DNA of 46,122 bases, taken from contig NZ_BAED01000002.1 of assembly GCF_000241345.1 (NCBI RefSeq), positions 1-46,122 of the forward strand, in the 5' to 3' direction. The DNA is from Gordonia amarae NBRC 15530 (GTDB lineage: Bacteria; Actinomycetota; Actinomycetes; Mycobacteriales; Mycobacteriaceae). Positions 1 through 10,672 of the stretch are shown in pieces. The notes beneath the pieces are model-generated. The model was not told the DNA's origin, made no database searches, and was given only the letters and a program-made list of their open reading frames with translations. Position numbers and translations under genes: made by a program. How positions within the stretch are numbered: the first letter of the stretch is position 1; every line of letters begins with the position of its first letter.

Positions 1-810
1 TCCACCGACTGTGACGCGCTGGTGAGCCTGCGGCCCGGCACGATGCCCACTCCCCGGAAGATGCCTGCCCGCAGCACGATGGCCGATATCTTCGCGCGGG
101 GCCGGCTCATCGTGGGCCTCGACATCGGCAGCAACCTGTTCAGCTTCCGCGACACCATCACCGGCGACATCAAGGGATTCGACGTCGACGTCGCCCAAGC
201 CATCGCCCGCGCGATCTTCAACGATCCCGACCAGATCGAATTCCGGGTCCTCACCTCCGGTGAGCGGATCGCGGCCCTGCAGGCCGGATATGTCGACGTC
301 GTCGTCAAGACCATGTCCATCACCTGCGACCGCCGCCAGGATGTCGCCTTCTCCGCGCCGTATTACGTTGCCAACCAACGCATTCTGGCGCAGCGCAACG
401 CGGGGATCAGCGATACCGACGACCTCGCGGGCAAACGGGTCTGCGCGGCGCGCGGAGTGACGTCGATCGGCAGGCTCCAGTCGATCGTGCCCACCGCGAA
501 GATCACCACCACCAGCACCTGGGCCGATTGTCTGGTGATGTTGCAGCAGGGGCAGGTCGACGCGGTCAGTACCGACGACGCGATCCTCGCCGGGCTGGCG
601 GAACAGGATCCGTGGGTCAGCGTCATCGGGCCGAGCCTCGGTGAGGAGAACTATGCGGTGGGCATCGCGAAAGGACACGATGATCTGGTCCGGTTCGTCA
701 ACGGTGTACTCGAGAACCTGCGCGACTCGGGGCAATGGCAACAGATGTACAACCGCTGGCTGTCGATTCTCGGCCCCGGCTACCCGCCCGTCCCCCGGTA
801 CGAGGACTGA
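1..810 (+). CDS. glnH: GlnH-like amino-acid-binding lipoprotein (5' end outside window)
   Basis: Periplasmic solute-binding protein of the family-3 amino-acid-binding type. In mycobacteria GlnH senses extracellular Asp/Glu and, through the membrane protein GlnX, feeds into PknG signalling. The reading frame is open from the first base, so the signal peptide and lipobox lie upstream of the window; about 269 residues are visible. They show the typical lobe pattern: a strand opening with VGLDIGSN, a GFDVDVAQAIA segment, the ALQAGYVDVV and YYVANQRIL hinge regions, and a C-terminal helix with GQWQQMYNRW. The stop lies 6 bases before the pknG start, so the two are almost certainly co-transcribed. 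Identity rests on sequence pattern plus this neighbourhood. Confidence 0.9.
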   Translation, partial: STDCDALVSLRPGTMPTPRKMPARSTMADIFARGRLIVGLDIGSNLFSFRDTITGDIKGFDVDVAQAIARAIFNDPDQIEFRVLTSGERIAALQAGYVDVVVKTMSITCDRRQDVAFSAPYYVANQRILAQRNAGISDTDDLAGKRVCAARGVTSIGRLQSIVPTAKITTTSTWADCLVMLQQGQVDAVSTDDAILAGLAEQDPWVSVIGPSLGEENYAVGIAKGHDDLVRFVNGVLENLRDSGQWQQMYNRWLSILGPGYPPVPRYED

Positions 811-3651
<2,841 letters not shown>

Positions 3652-3669
3652 GTTCGCTGGGCCAGGACC

Positions 3670-3690
3670 CGAAACCCGGTGAGACGACGC
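3670..3690. repeat. Fragment of dispersed palindromic intergenic repeat
   Basis: A 20-base stretch (CGAAACCCGGTGAGACGACG) is identical to the inner part of the repeat unit near 7.37 kb. It lies in the 43-base gap between the convergent genes pknG and ackA and looks like a remnant of that repeat family. Confidence 0.6.
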
Positions 3691-3694
3691 CGGA

Positions 3695-4912
3695 TCAGGC
3701 CTCGGCGACGACCGCGGCGGACTGCCGGGCGATGGCGAGTTCCTCGTTGGTAGGAACGACCAGCACGTCCACCGTGCCACCGTCCGCCGAGATGCGTCGG
3801 GGGTCCTTGGAACGCACCGCATTCCGGTCGGGGTCGATGACAATGCCGAAGTTCTCCAGGCCGGCGAGGGCGTCGGCGCGCAGACCGGCGGCGTTCTCCC
3901 CGACACCGGCGGTGAACACGATCGCATCGAGGCGGCCGAGGTCGAGCATGTAGGCGCCGATGTACTGGCGCAGGCGGTGCACGTACACGTCGTAGGCAAG
4001 CTTCGCCGATGCGTCGCCCTGCTCGATCAACTGGGTGACGGACCGGAAATCGCTTTCGCCACAGAGACCTTTGAGACCCGACTGCTTGTTGAGGAGGGTG
4101 TCGATCTGCTCCGCCGACAGTTTGGCCACCCGGTGCAGATGGATGACGACGGCGGGGTCGATGTCGCCGCTGCGGGTACCCATCACCAGGCCTTGCAGCG
4201 GAGTCATACCCATCGAGGTGTCGATCGGCTGCCCACCGCGGATCGCCGACGCCGACGCGCCGTTACCGAGGTGCAGCACGATCTGATTCAGCTCGGTCGG
4301 CGGCCTGCCGAGGAACTCCGCCGCCTTGGCCGAGACGTACTCGTGGCTGGTGCCGTGAAAACCGTAGCGCCGGATGGCATGCAGGGTGGCCACACCGCGG
4401 TCGATGGCGTAGGTCGACGCCGCGTCGGGCAGGCCGTGGAAGAATGCCGTGTCGAACACGACCACGGCGGGAACGTCGGGCAGCAGTTCGCCCGCGGCGC
4501 GCATCCCGATCAGGTTGGCCGGATTGTGCAGAGGTGCGAGGGTGGAGATGCGGTCGATCTCGCTCATCACGTGCTCGGTGACCAGCGTGGGCATGAAGAA
4601 GGTGCGCCCACCGTGCACCACCCGGTGCCCCACCGCCCGCAAACCCGCTGTGGCCAGGTCGATCCCGCCCTCGGCGAACAGCGCGACGACCCGTTCGAAG
4701 GCGGTCTTGTGGTCGGGCAGCTCGATCTGTTCGGTGACCTCTGTGCCGTTCTGCTCGTGGGTGATCGACGACCCCAGGTCACCGATCCGCTCGCACAGTC
4801 CCTCGGCACTGACCACCTCGGTATCGGGGTGTACCAGTTGGTATTTCAGCGACGACGAACCCGCGTTGAGAACCAGCACCGCACCCCTGATTCCCGTGTG
4901 ACCGACACTCAT
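3695..4912 (-). CDS. ackA: Acetate kinase
   Basis: Interconverts acetyl phosphate + ADP and acetate + ATP; with Pta it forms the acetate overflow/assimilation route. 405 residues, the usual length. Visible family motifs: LVLNAGSSSLKYQL near the N-terminus, the HRVVHGG segment, FHGTSHEYV, LHLGNGAS and GTRSGDIDP, and near the C-terminus VFTAGVGENA. Its ATG overlaps the pta stop codon as ATGA, so translation is probably coupled to pta. Convergent with pknG. The fgd-pta-ackA order next to pknG is the same as in M. tuberculosis. Confidence 0.97.
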   Translation of the reverse strand: MSVGHTGIRGAVLVLNAGSSSLKYQLVHPDTEVVSAEGLCERIGDLGSSITHEQNGTEVTEQIELPDHKTAFERVVALFAEGGIDLATAGLRAVGHRVVHGGRTFFMPTLVTEHVMSEIDRISTLAPLHNPANLIGMRAAGELLPDVPAVVVFDTAFFHGLPDAASTYAIDRGVATLHAIRRYGFHGTSHEYVSAKAAEFLGRPPTELNQIVLHLGNGASASAIRGGQPIDTSMGMTPLQGLVMGTRSGDIDPAVVIHLHRVAKLSAEQIDTLLNKQSGLKGLCGESDFRSVTQLIEQGDASAKLAYDVYVHRLRQYIGAYMLDLGRLDAIVFTAGVGENAAGLRADALAGLENFGIVIDPDRNAVRSKDPRRISADGGTVDVLVVPTNEELAIARQSAAVVAEA

Positions 4913-7023
4913 GTCGCTCCCTTCCCGGCAGACTGGGCCTGAATGGCGGTGATCGCCACCGTGTTCACGATGTCGGACACGAGCGCACCGCGGGACAGGT
5001 CGTTGATGGGCTTGTTGAGGCCCTGCAGCACCGGCCCGATGGCCACCGCGCCCGCGCTGCGCTGCACCGCCTTGTAGGTGTTGTTGCCGGTGTTGAGGTC
5101 GGGGAAGATCAGCACCGTCGCCTTACCGGCGACCGGCGAGTCGGGCATCTTGGTGGCCGCGACCGACGGCTCGACAGCAGCGTCGTACTGAATCGGCCCT
5201 TCCACCAACAGATCCGGGCGACGCTCACGCACCAGCCCGGTGGCCACCCGCACCTTGTCGACGTCGGCGCCCGAGCCGGACTGTCCCGTCGAGTACGACA
5301 GCATCGCCACGCGTGGTTCGATCCCGAACGCCGCCGCCGTCTCCGACGACGAGATGGCGATGTCGGCGAGCTGCTCGTCGGTGGGATCGGGTACCACCGC
5401 GCAGTCGCCGAAGGCCAGCACCTGATCGGCCAGGCACATGAAGAACACGCTCGACACCGTCGACACACCGGGCTTGGTCTTGATGATCTCGAACGACGGC
5501 CGGATGGTGTGCGCCGTGGTGTGCGCGGCCCCGGACACCATGCCGTCGGCCTTACCGGTATGCACCATCATTGTGCCGAAATACGAGACGTCGCGCACGA
5601 TGTCACGGGCGGCTTCCTCGCCGATCCCCTTGTGCTTGCGGAGCTGGTAGTAGACCTCGGTGAACTCGTCGACCAGCTCCGAGTCGAGCGGATTGATGAC
5701 GTCGACACCGTCGAAGTCGATGCCGAGCTCGTCGGCGCGGCCCCGCACCACCACCGGGTCGCCGAGGATCGTCAGTCGGGCCACCTTGCGGCGCACCAGG
5801 ATTCCCGCGGCGCGCAGGATGCGGTCGTCGTTGCCCTCGGGCAGGACGATGTGGCGCAGGTCCGCCCGCGCCCGGGCGAGCAGCTCGTACTCGAACATCT
5901 GCGGCGTGACCACCTGCGCGAGCGGCACGTCGAGCGGTTTCATCAGTTCGGCGACGTCGACGTGCTTTTCCATCATCGCGATGGCCGCCTCGATCTTGCG
6001 GGCGGAGAACCTGCTCACCTGACCGCGGGTGTGGGCGGCGGTGCGCGCCGTTTCGTAGGTGCCCTGCTCGCAGGCGATGATCGGCAGCGTGGCGCGCAGC
6101 CCCTTGACGAGGCTGTCGATCATCAGATGCGGCCGCAGGCCACCGTTGAGGATGATTCCGGTGAGTCTCGGGAATCCCTGCGCCACATTGGCATTGACCA
6201 GTGACAGCAGTACGTCGGAACGGTCGGCCGGGGTGATGACGACGGTGCCGTCAGTGATGCGTTCGAGGATGTGCTCGACGGTCATGCCGCCGACCATCAC
6301 CCGCAGCGCCTCCCGGTCGAGCAGTTCCGGGTCGCCGCTGTACAGTTCGGCGCCGAGCGCCTCCTTCAGCTCACCCATGGTGGGCGCCACCAGGATCGGG
6401 TCCTCGGGCAGCGCCCACGACTGCACCCCGGTCCCGGCCAGCGCGGCGGTGATCTGCTTGAGTTGCGCCGGATCGCACCGGTTGGCGATCAGCACCGCGG
6501 TGGTGGCGTGCGCGGCCGCGATCTCGCCGATCAGCAGGTCGGCGTGGGCGCGCAGGGTCTGCGGGGTCTGGTCGACGGCCCGCAACGCCAGCACCACCGG
6601 CGCCGATAAGTTGGCCGCGACCCGCGCGTTGAACGACAGCTCCGACGGGTTGCCGATGTCGGTGTAGTCCGAGCCGAGGATCAGCACCGCGTCGCAGCGT
6701 TCCTCGACGGCGTGGAACCGGGCCACGATCTCGGCGACGGCGGCGTCAGGGTCGACGTGCACGTCGTCGTAGGTCACGCCGAGGCAGTCGTCGTAGTCGA
6801 GGTCGGCCGACGCGTACTCCATCAGCAGTTCGAGGATACGGTCGCGATCGCCGTTGGCCTCGGCGCGGAAGATGGGCCGGAACACCCCGACCCGGCCGCT
6901 GGTGGCGATCAGCAGTGCGAGCAGGCCGAGCGCGATCGCCGATTTTCCGGTGTCGCCTTCGGCGGATGCCACGTAGATGCTTTTGCAGGAAGGCGCTGAT
7001 TCAGGCGTCGCCGACTGTCCCAT
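4909..7023 (-). CDS. pta: Phosphate acetyltransferase (long form with BioD-like and DRTGG domains)
   Basis: Transfers acetyl between CoA and phosphate. Three parts: an N-terminal P-loop/BioD-like domain (SAEGDTGKSAIALGLL), a middle DRTGG-type regulatory region, and the C-terminal PTA_PTB catalytic domain (VLPEGNDDRILRAA, MVSGAAHTTAHTIRP, YSTGQSGSG, FPDLNTGNNTYKAVQRS). About 704 residues, normal for the long actinobacterial form. I start at the ATG of MGQSATPES because the frame upstream of it runs into an intergenic repeat and looks non-coding; the open frame continues to 7233 but without family similarity. The stop overlaps the ackA start. Confidence 0.95.
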   Translation of the reverse strand: MGQSATPESAPSCKSIYVASAEGDTGKSAIALGLLALLIATSGRVGVFRPIFRAEANGDRDRILELLMEYASADLDYDDCLGVTYDDVHVDPDAAVAEIVARFHAVEERCDAVLILGSDYTDIGNPSELSFNARVAANLSAPVVLALRAVDQTPQTLRAHADLLIGEIAAAHATTAVLIANRCDPAQLKQITAALAGTGVQSWALPEDPILVAPTMGELKEALGAELYSGDPELLDREALRVMVGGMTVEHILERITDGTVVITPADRSDVLLSLVNANVAQGFPRLTGIILNGGLRPHLMIDSLVKGLRATLPIIACEQGTYETARTAAHTRGQVSRFSARKIEAAIAMMEKHVDVAELMKPLDVPLAQVVTPQMFEYELLARARADLRHIVLPEGNDDRILRAAGILVRRKVARLTILGDPVVVRGRADELGIDFDGVDVINPLDSELVDEFTEVYYQLRKHKGIGEEAARDIVRDVSYFGTMMVHTGKADGMVSGAAHTTAHTIRPSFEIIKTKPGVSTVSSVFFMCLADQVLAFGDCAVVPDPTDEQLADIAISSSETAAAFGIEPRVAMLSYSTGQSGSGADVDKVRVATGLVRERRPDLLVEGPIQYDAAVEPSVAATKMPDSPVAGKATVLIFPDLNTGNNTYKAVQRSAGAVAIGPVLQGLNKPINDLSRGALVSDIVNTVAITAIQAQSAGKGAT

Positions 7024-7130
7024 GGGGTAAACCCTAACGCCCCGGGCCACATCGCGTGATCCGAGTCGGCAAGGCAGCCCCACCGGTTCCCCACCACCTC
7101 CGGTTCCCCACCGCCACGGGTTACCCACTG

Positions 7131-7244
7131 CCGGTTGAGGTGCGACGAGCCGCCAGGCGAGAAGCCTCGAAACCCGGTGAGCCGACATTGTCATCGTGCG
7201 AGGTTTCGAGGCTCGGTCGCTGGGCGACCTCACACCTCAACCGG
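7131..7244. repeat. Dispersed intergenic palindrome, full copy
   Basis: A 114-base imperfect inverted repeat. The left arm begins CCGGTTGAGGTGCGACGAGC, the right arm ends CGACCTCACACCTCAACCGG, and the inner arms are CCTCGAAACC and GGTTTCGAGG. It lies in the 394-base gap between pta and fgd, which contains nothing else that looks like a gene. Related copies are at 23606-23725 and 27049-27174. Confidence 0.85.
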
Positions 7245-7257
7245 CAACGGGCCTTCC

Positions 7258-7321
7258 CCGGTTGAGATGCGACCACGAGGTTTCGAGGCTCGGTCGCAGG
7301 GCGACCTCACACCTCAACCGG
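7258..7321. repeat. Dispersed intergenic palindrome, shortened copy
   Basis: Second unit in direct succession. It starts CCGGTTGAGATGCGACCACG, passes directly into the GGTTTCGAGG inner arm and ends CACACCTCAACCGG. Most of the left inner arm and the loop are missing, as if deleted. Confidence 0.75.
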
Positions 7322-7334
7322 CGACGGGCCTTCG

Positions 7335-7394
7335 CCGGTTGAGGTGTGACGAGCCGCCAGGCGAGGAGCCTCGAAACCCGGTGAGACGACGATG
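7335..7394. repeat. Dispersed intergenic palindrome, left half only
   Basis: Third unit: the left arm (CCGGTTGAGGTGTGACGAGC, then CCTCGAAACCCGGTGAGACG) without a matching right arm. It ends about 24 bases before the fgd stop codon. Confidence 0.7.
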
Positions 7395-7417
7395 TCCGTT
7401 CCCACCGGGTGTCGAAC

Positions 7418-8443
7418 TCAGCCGGCGGAAGGGGTGAGGTTGCGCAGTCGCGGTTCGAGGTCACGGGCGAAGTTGTCGAGGAAGCGGCGCTGGTCGTGGC
7501 CGGGTGCGTGGAACACCAGGTGGTTGAGTCCGGCGTCGGTGTAGAACTTGACCTTCTCGACGGCCTCGTCGGGGTCGGAGGCGACGATCCAGCGCTTGGC
7601 GACCTGCTCGATGGGCAGTTCGTCGGCGAGGCGTTCCATCTCGGTGGAGCTGTTGACGCTGTGCTTCTGTTCGGGGGTAAGCGACAGCGGCGCCCAGAAG
7701 CGCGTGTTCTCCAGTGCCAGTTCGGGATCGGGGTCGTAGGAGATCTTGATCTCGATCATCCGGTCGATCTCGGCGGTATCGCGGCCCACCTTCTCCGCGC
7801 CCTCCTTGACGGCCGGGATGAGCTTCTCGGTGTAGAGCTCGGCGCCCTTGCCGGAGGTGCAGATGAAGCCGTCGCCGGCACGGCCCGCGTAGCGCGCCAC
7901 CACCGGTCCGCCGGCGGCGATGTAGACGGGGACGGGCTTGTCGGGAATGTCGTACATGTAGGCGCCCTGCGTCTTGTAGTACTCGCCGTCGAAGTTGACC
8001 TCCTCGCCGGTCCACAGCTCACGCATCAGCGCGATCGACTCGCGCAGCCGGGCGAAGCGTTCCTTGAACTCTGGCCACTCCCCCTGGAAACCGGTGGCGT
8101 ACTCGTTGAGCGCCTCACCGCTGCCCACTCCGAGCATGATGCGGCCGGGGTACAGGCAGGCCATCGTCGCGAAGGCCTGCGCGATGACGGCCGGGTTGTA
8201 GCGGAAGGTGGGGGTCATCACCGAGGTGCCGATCTGCACGCGCTCGGTGCGCTCGCCCACCGCCGCCATCCAGGCCAGCGAGAACGGGGCGTGGCCGCCG
8301 TTGTGCCGCCACGGCTGGAAGTGGTCGCTGACGGCCACCGAGTCCATGCCCGCCTGCTCGGCCGCGACCGCGATCTCCACCAGTTCACGCGGGTCGAATT
8401 GCTCGGCCGACGCCTTGAATCCGAGTTTGAGTTGTTGCGCCAC
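7418..8443 (-). CDS. fgd: F420-dependent glucose-6-phosphate dehydrogenase
   Basis: Oxidises glucose 6-phosphate to 6-phosphogluconolactone while reducing coenzyme F420; it is the main source of F420H2 in mycobacteria and relatives. LLM/TIM-barrel fold, 341 residues, very close to M. tuberculosis Fgd1: [12 protein letters not shown] at the N-terminus, [17 protein letters not shown] with the His and Trp of the active site, GSGEALNE with the catalytic Glu, and [17 protein letters not shown] choose the GTG of MAQQLKLGF because AAGGAG stands 6 bases upstream and the alignment begins there. It precedes pta and ackA on the same strand, separated by a repeat cluster. Confidence 0.95.
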   Translation of the reverse strand: MAQQLKLGFKASAEQFDPRELVEIAVAAEQAGMDSVAVSDHFQPWRHNGGHAPFSLAWMAAVGERTERVQIGTSVMTPTFRYNPAVIAQAFATMACLYPGRIMLGVGSGEALNEYATGFQGEWPEFKERFARLRESIALMRELWTGEEVNFDGEYYKTQGAYMYDIPDKPVPVYIAAGGPVVARYAGRAGDGFICTSGKGAELYTEKLIPAVKEGAEKVGRDTAEIDRMIEIKISYDPDPELALENTRFWAPLSLTPEQKHSVNSSTEMERLADELPIEQVAKRWIVASDPDEAVEKVKFYTDAGLNHLVFHAPGHDQRRFLDNFARDLEPRLRNLTPSAG

Positions 8444-8472
8444 CTGCTTCTCCTTCACTGCGGTCCCGACCT

Positions 8473-8534
8473 CGGCAGTACCTGCCGTCTTGTCAGATTT
8501 CGCCCGAAACGAGCTCCCGAGCGAGCACTCGCTC
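8473..8534. promoter_or_regulatory. Two short inverted repeats in the fgd-tag divergent promoter region
   Basis: CGGCAG-TAC-CTGCCG at 8473-8487 and GAGCGAG-CA-CTCGCTC at 8519-8534, both with perfect arms, lie 30-91 bases upstream of fgd and well upstream of tag. The second resembles operators of TetR-type repressors. The rest of the 270-base gap shows no gene. Confidence 0.4.
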
Positions 8535-8713
8535 ACCAACGTACCCGGCGGACTTTTCACGGTGTCACCCGGATCACACCGGCCGTCACACCGGGCCGCC
8601 ACACCACGCGACCGCCGGCCTGTGGGCAAGGTCGTTGCGCGAATCCGGCACACCCCCTACCGTCGAACGGGCATTCGATCATGTGTCTTTCCATCGAGCC
8701 AGGGAGTGCCGCC

Positions 8714-9343
8714 GTGACCACCTTGCCTTCCGACGACGGCGTGTTGCGCTGTTCGTGGGCGAGCCGCGAACCCGAGACCGCCTACCACGACACCGAGTGG
8801 GGTTTCCCCGTCGGCGACGACACCCGGCTGTTCGAGAAGATCTGTCTCGAAGGGTTCCAGTCCGGGTTGTCGTGGCGCACCATCTTGCTCAAACGCGACA
8901 ACTTCCGGGAGGCGTTCGCCGGTTTCGACATTCCGACCGTCGCCGGATTCGGCGAGCGTGAGGTGGAGCGGCTCCTCGGCAACGCGGGGATCATCCGGCA
9001 CCGCGGCAAGATCAACGCCACCATCAACAACGCCGCCCGCGCTCTCGAACTCATCGACGAAGCCGGCTCGCTGGCCGCCTTTGTGTGGCAGTTCGAGCCG
9101 GACGTACCGGCCGCATCACCCGAACCCGTTACCACGACACCGGAATCGGGGGCGCTGTCCAGGGCACTCAAGAAGCGCGGCTGGAAGTTCGTCGGCCCCA
9201 CGACGATGTACGCGTTCATGCAGTCGATGGGTGTGGTCAACGATCACGCGCCCGGCTGCGTGACGTACGAGCCGGTGGTCCGCGCCCGCGAGCGGTTCAC
9301 CCGGCCCACGCCGGCCGGCGCGGTACCGTTGAGCTCACCATGA
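8714..9343 (+). CDS. tag: DNA-3-methyladenine glycosylase I
   Basis: Base-excision repair enzyme that removes 3-methyladenine from alkylated DNA. About 209 residues (E. coli Tag has 187). Family marks: RCSWA with a zinc-type Cys, YHDTEWG with its His, FEKICLEGFQSGLSW containing the conserved Glu, RHRGKINATI, and the C-terminal HAPGC giving the second His/Cys pair; together the C-H-H-C zinc site. GTG start chosen because GGGAG is 7 bases upstream; an ATG at 8680 would add a poorly conserved extension. The last codon overlaps the next gene's start as ATGA. Confidence 0.92.
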   Translation: MTTLPSDDGVLRCSWASREPETAYHDTEWGFPVGDDTRLFEKICLEGFQSGLSWRTILLKRDNFREAFAGFDIPTVAGFGEREVERLLGNAGIIRHRGKINATINNAARALELIDEAGSLAAFVWQFEPDVPAASPEPVTTTPESGALSRALKKRGWKFVGPTTMYAFMQSMGVVNDHAPGCVTYEPVVRARERFTRPTPAGAVPLSSP

Positions 9344-10545
9344 CTTCCCGATCGACCGAGTGGCTGACCGAATTCACGGCAGCGCAACATGATCCGAAGA
9401 CAATTGCGCTTTTCGTGCGGCGTACGGCGGATGTGATCGCCGAGCGGACCGGGCCGCTGCCCGATGACGTGCAGGCCACGATCGGCAAGGCGATCGAGGA
9501 GCATTGGCGGGCGTTCCTGGGCGAGGTGACCGCCAACGACCGGGGTATCACCGAATTGGTGCCCGCCGCACACAAACTCGCTGTGCAACTGGCCGCGCAC
9601 CATCTTGATCTGCCGGTGCTGCTGATGATCTACCAGGCCGCGCAGGCAGCCTCGTGGGAGTTCGCGGTGGGCGTGGTGGCCGACGCCCCCGACGACCTGG
9701 ACCACACCACGCTGCTGATCTGGTTCTGGACCAAGGCATCTCGCTGGTTCACCGCGTCAATTGAGTTGTCGGTGGCGGTGTACCAGGAGGAGTTCAACCG
9801 GATCCGGCAGCGCGGCGACACCCGGCGGCACGAACTGGTTGCCGACGTCCTGGCGGGCACGGAGATCGGGGCAGCCGAACTGTCGGCGGAACTCAGCGGC
9901 TACCGGGTCAGCGGGGTGCCGCATGTCGCGGTCATCGCGCACGCCCTGACCGCCGACGCCATCGAAGGGCTCGAACCCGCGGTGACCGCGCTGTCGGCGG
10001 TCCTGCGGGGCGCCGCGCTGACCCTGGTGCGGCCCGGTGGCCGTGAACTGTGGGGCTGGATCGCGGCCCCGACGCTGCGCGGCGCCGACCTGAGCCCGCA
10101 AACGCTCGGCATCGACGCGTCGGCGGTCCGGCTCACCGTCGGCGGACCGGCCACGGGACTGGCCGGGTTCATCGCCGCACACCAGGACGCGCGCACCGCG
10201 CAGCGGGTGGCGCTGGCCCCGGCCCGGGAGGTCGCCGTCACCCGGTACGACGAGGTGACGGCCCTGACCCTGCTTGCCCTCGACCACGCCTCGGCCGCCC
10301 GCTTCGCCCGCCACACCCTGGGCCCGCTCGCCGACCCGGACCAACAGCAGCTACGGGACACCGTGCGTGTCGTGCTGACCTCACCGGATCCCGCCGACGT
10401 CGTCGCCGCCCGGCTCGGGGTGCACAAGAATACGGTGCGCTACCGGGTTCAGCAGGTCGAGCGAATGCTCGATCGCCCGCTCCAAACCGGAGCGGGCGAT
10501 CTGCTGCTTGCCATCGACTATCTGGAGGCGTTTCCCAACGATTAG
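9340..10545 (+). CDS. PucR/CdaR-type transcriptional regulator
   Basis: A 401-residue regulator with the PucR-type C-terminal helix-turn-helix (DVVAARLGVHKNTVRYRVQQ, about residues 345-385), a middle region of the kind found in CdaR/PucR proteins, and an all-alpha N-terminal region without a recognised ligand-binding domain. The start overlaps the tag stop (ATGA), so the two genes are probably translated together. It converges on the alkB-type gene; PucR-family proteins often control nearby catabolic genes, so regulation of the alkane group is possible but not shown. Confidence 0.85.
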   Translation: MTSRSTEWLTEFTAAQHDPKTIALFVRRTADVIAERTGPLPDDVQATIGKAIEEHWRAFLGEVTANDRGITELVPAAHKLAVQLAAHHLDLPVLLMIYQAAQAASWEFAVGVVADAPDDLDHTTLLIWFWTKASRWFTASIELSVAVYQEEFNRIRQRGDTRRHELVADVLAGTEIGAAELSAELSGYRVSGVPHVAVIAHALTADAIEGLEPAVTALSAVLRGAALTLVRPGGRELWGWIAAPTLRGADLSPQTLGIDASAVRLTVGGPATGLAGFIAAHQDARTAQRVALAPAREVAVTRYDEVTALTLLALDHASAARFARHTLGPLADPDQQQLRDTVRVVLTSPDPADVVAARLGVHKNTVRYRVQQVERMLDRPLQTGAGDLLLAIDYLEAFPND

Positions 10546-10554
10546 CGGCGGGCC

Positions 10555-10672
10555 GGCGGCGGGTTCGGTTGACCCGTCCCCGTCTGGACGACCGAGTGAG
10601 CCGGGCGACGAAGGAGCCCGCGTGAACGAGGGAGGAAGACGGGGACTTCCGGGTCAGCCGAGGCCCGCCGCC
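10555..10672. terminator. Long imperfect hairpin between convergent genes
   Basis: GGCGGCGGG at 10555 pairs with CCCGCCGCC ending at 10672; further inward GGTTGACCCG and TCCCCGTC pair with GACGGGGA and CGGGTCAGCC. The arms are roughly 33 bases with small bulges. It fills the gap between pucR and alkB and runs into the last codons of alkB; a bidirectional terminator is the simplest reading. There is no T-run. Confidence 0.55.

Noticed and set aside
7024..7233. N-terminal extension of Pta by 70 residues
   Set aside because: The extra frame is the translation of an intergenic palindrome; similarity begins at MGQSATPES region.
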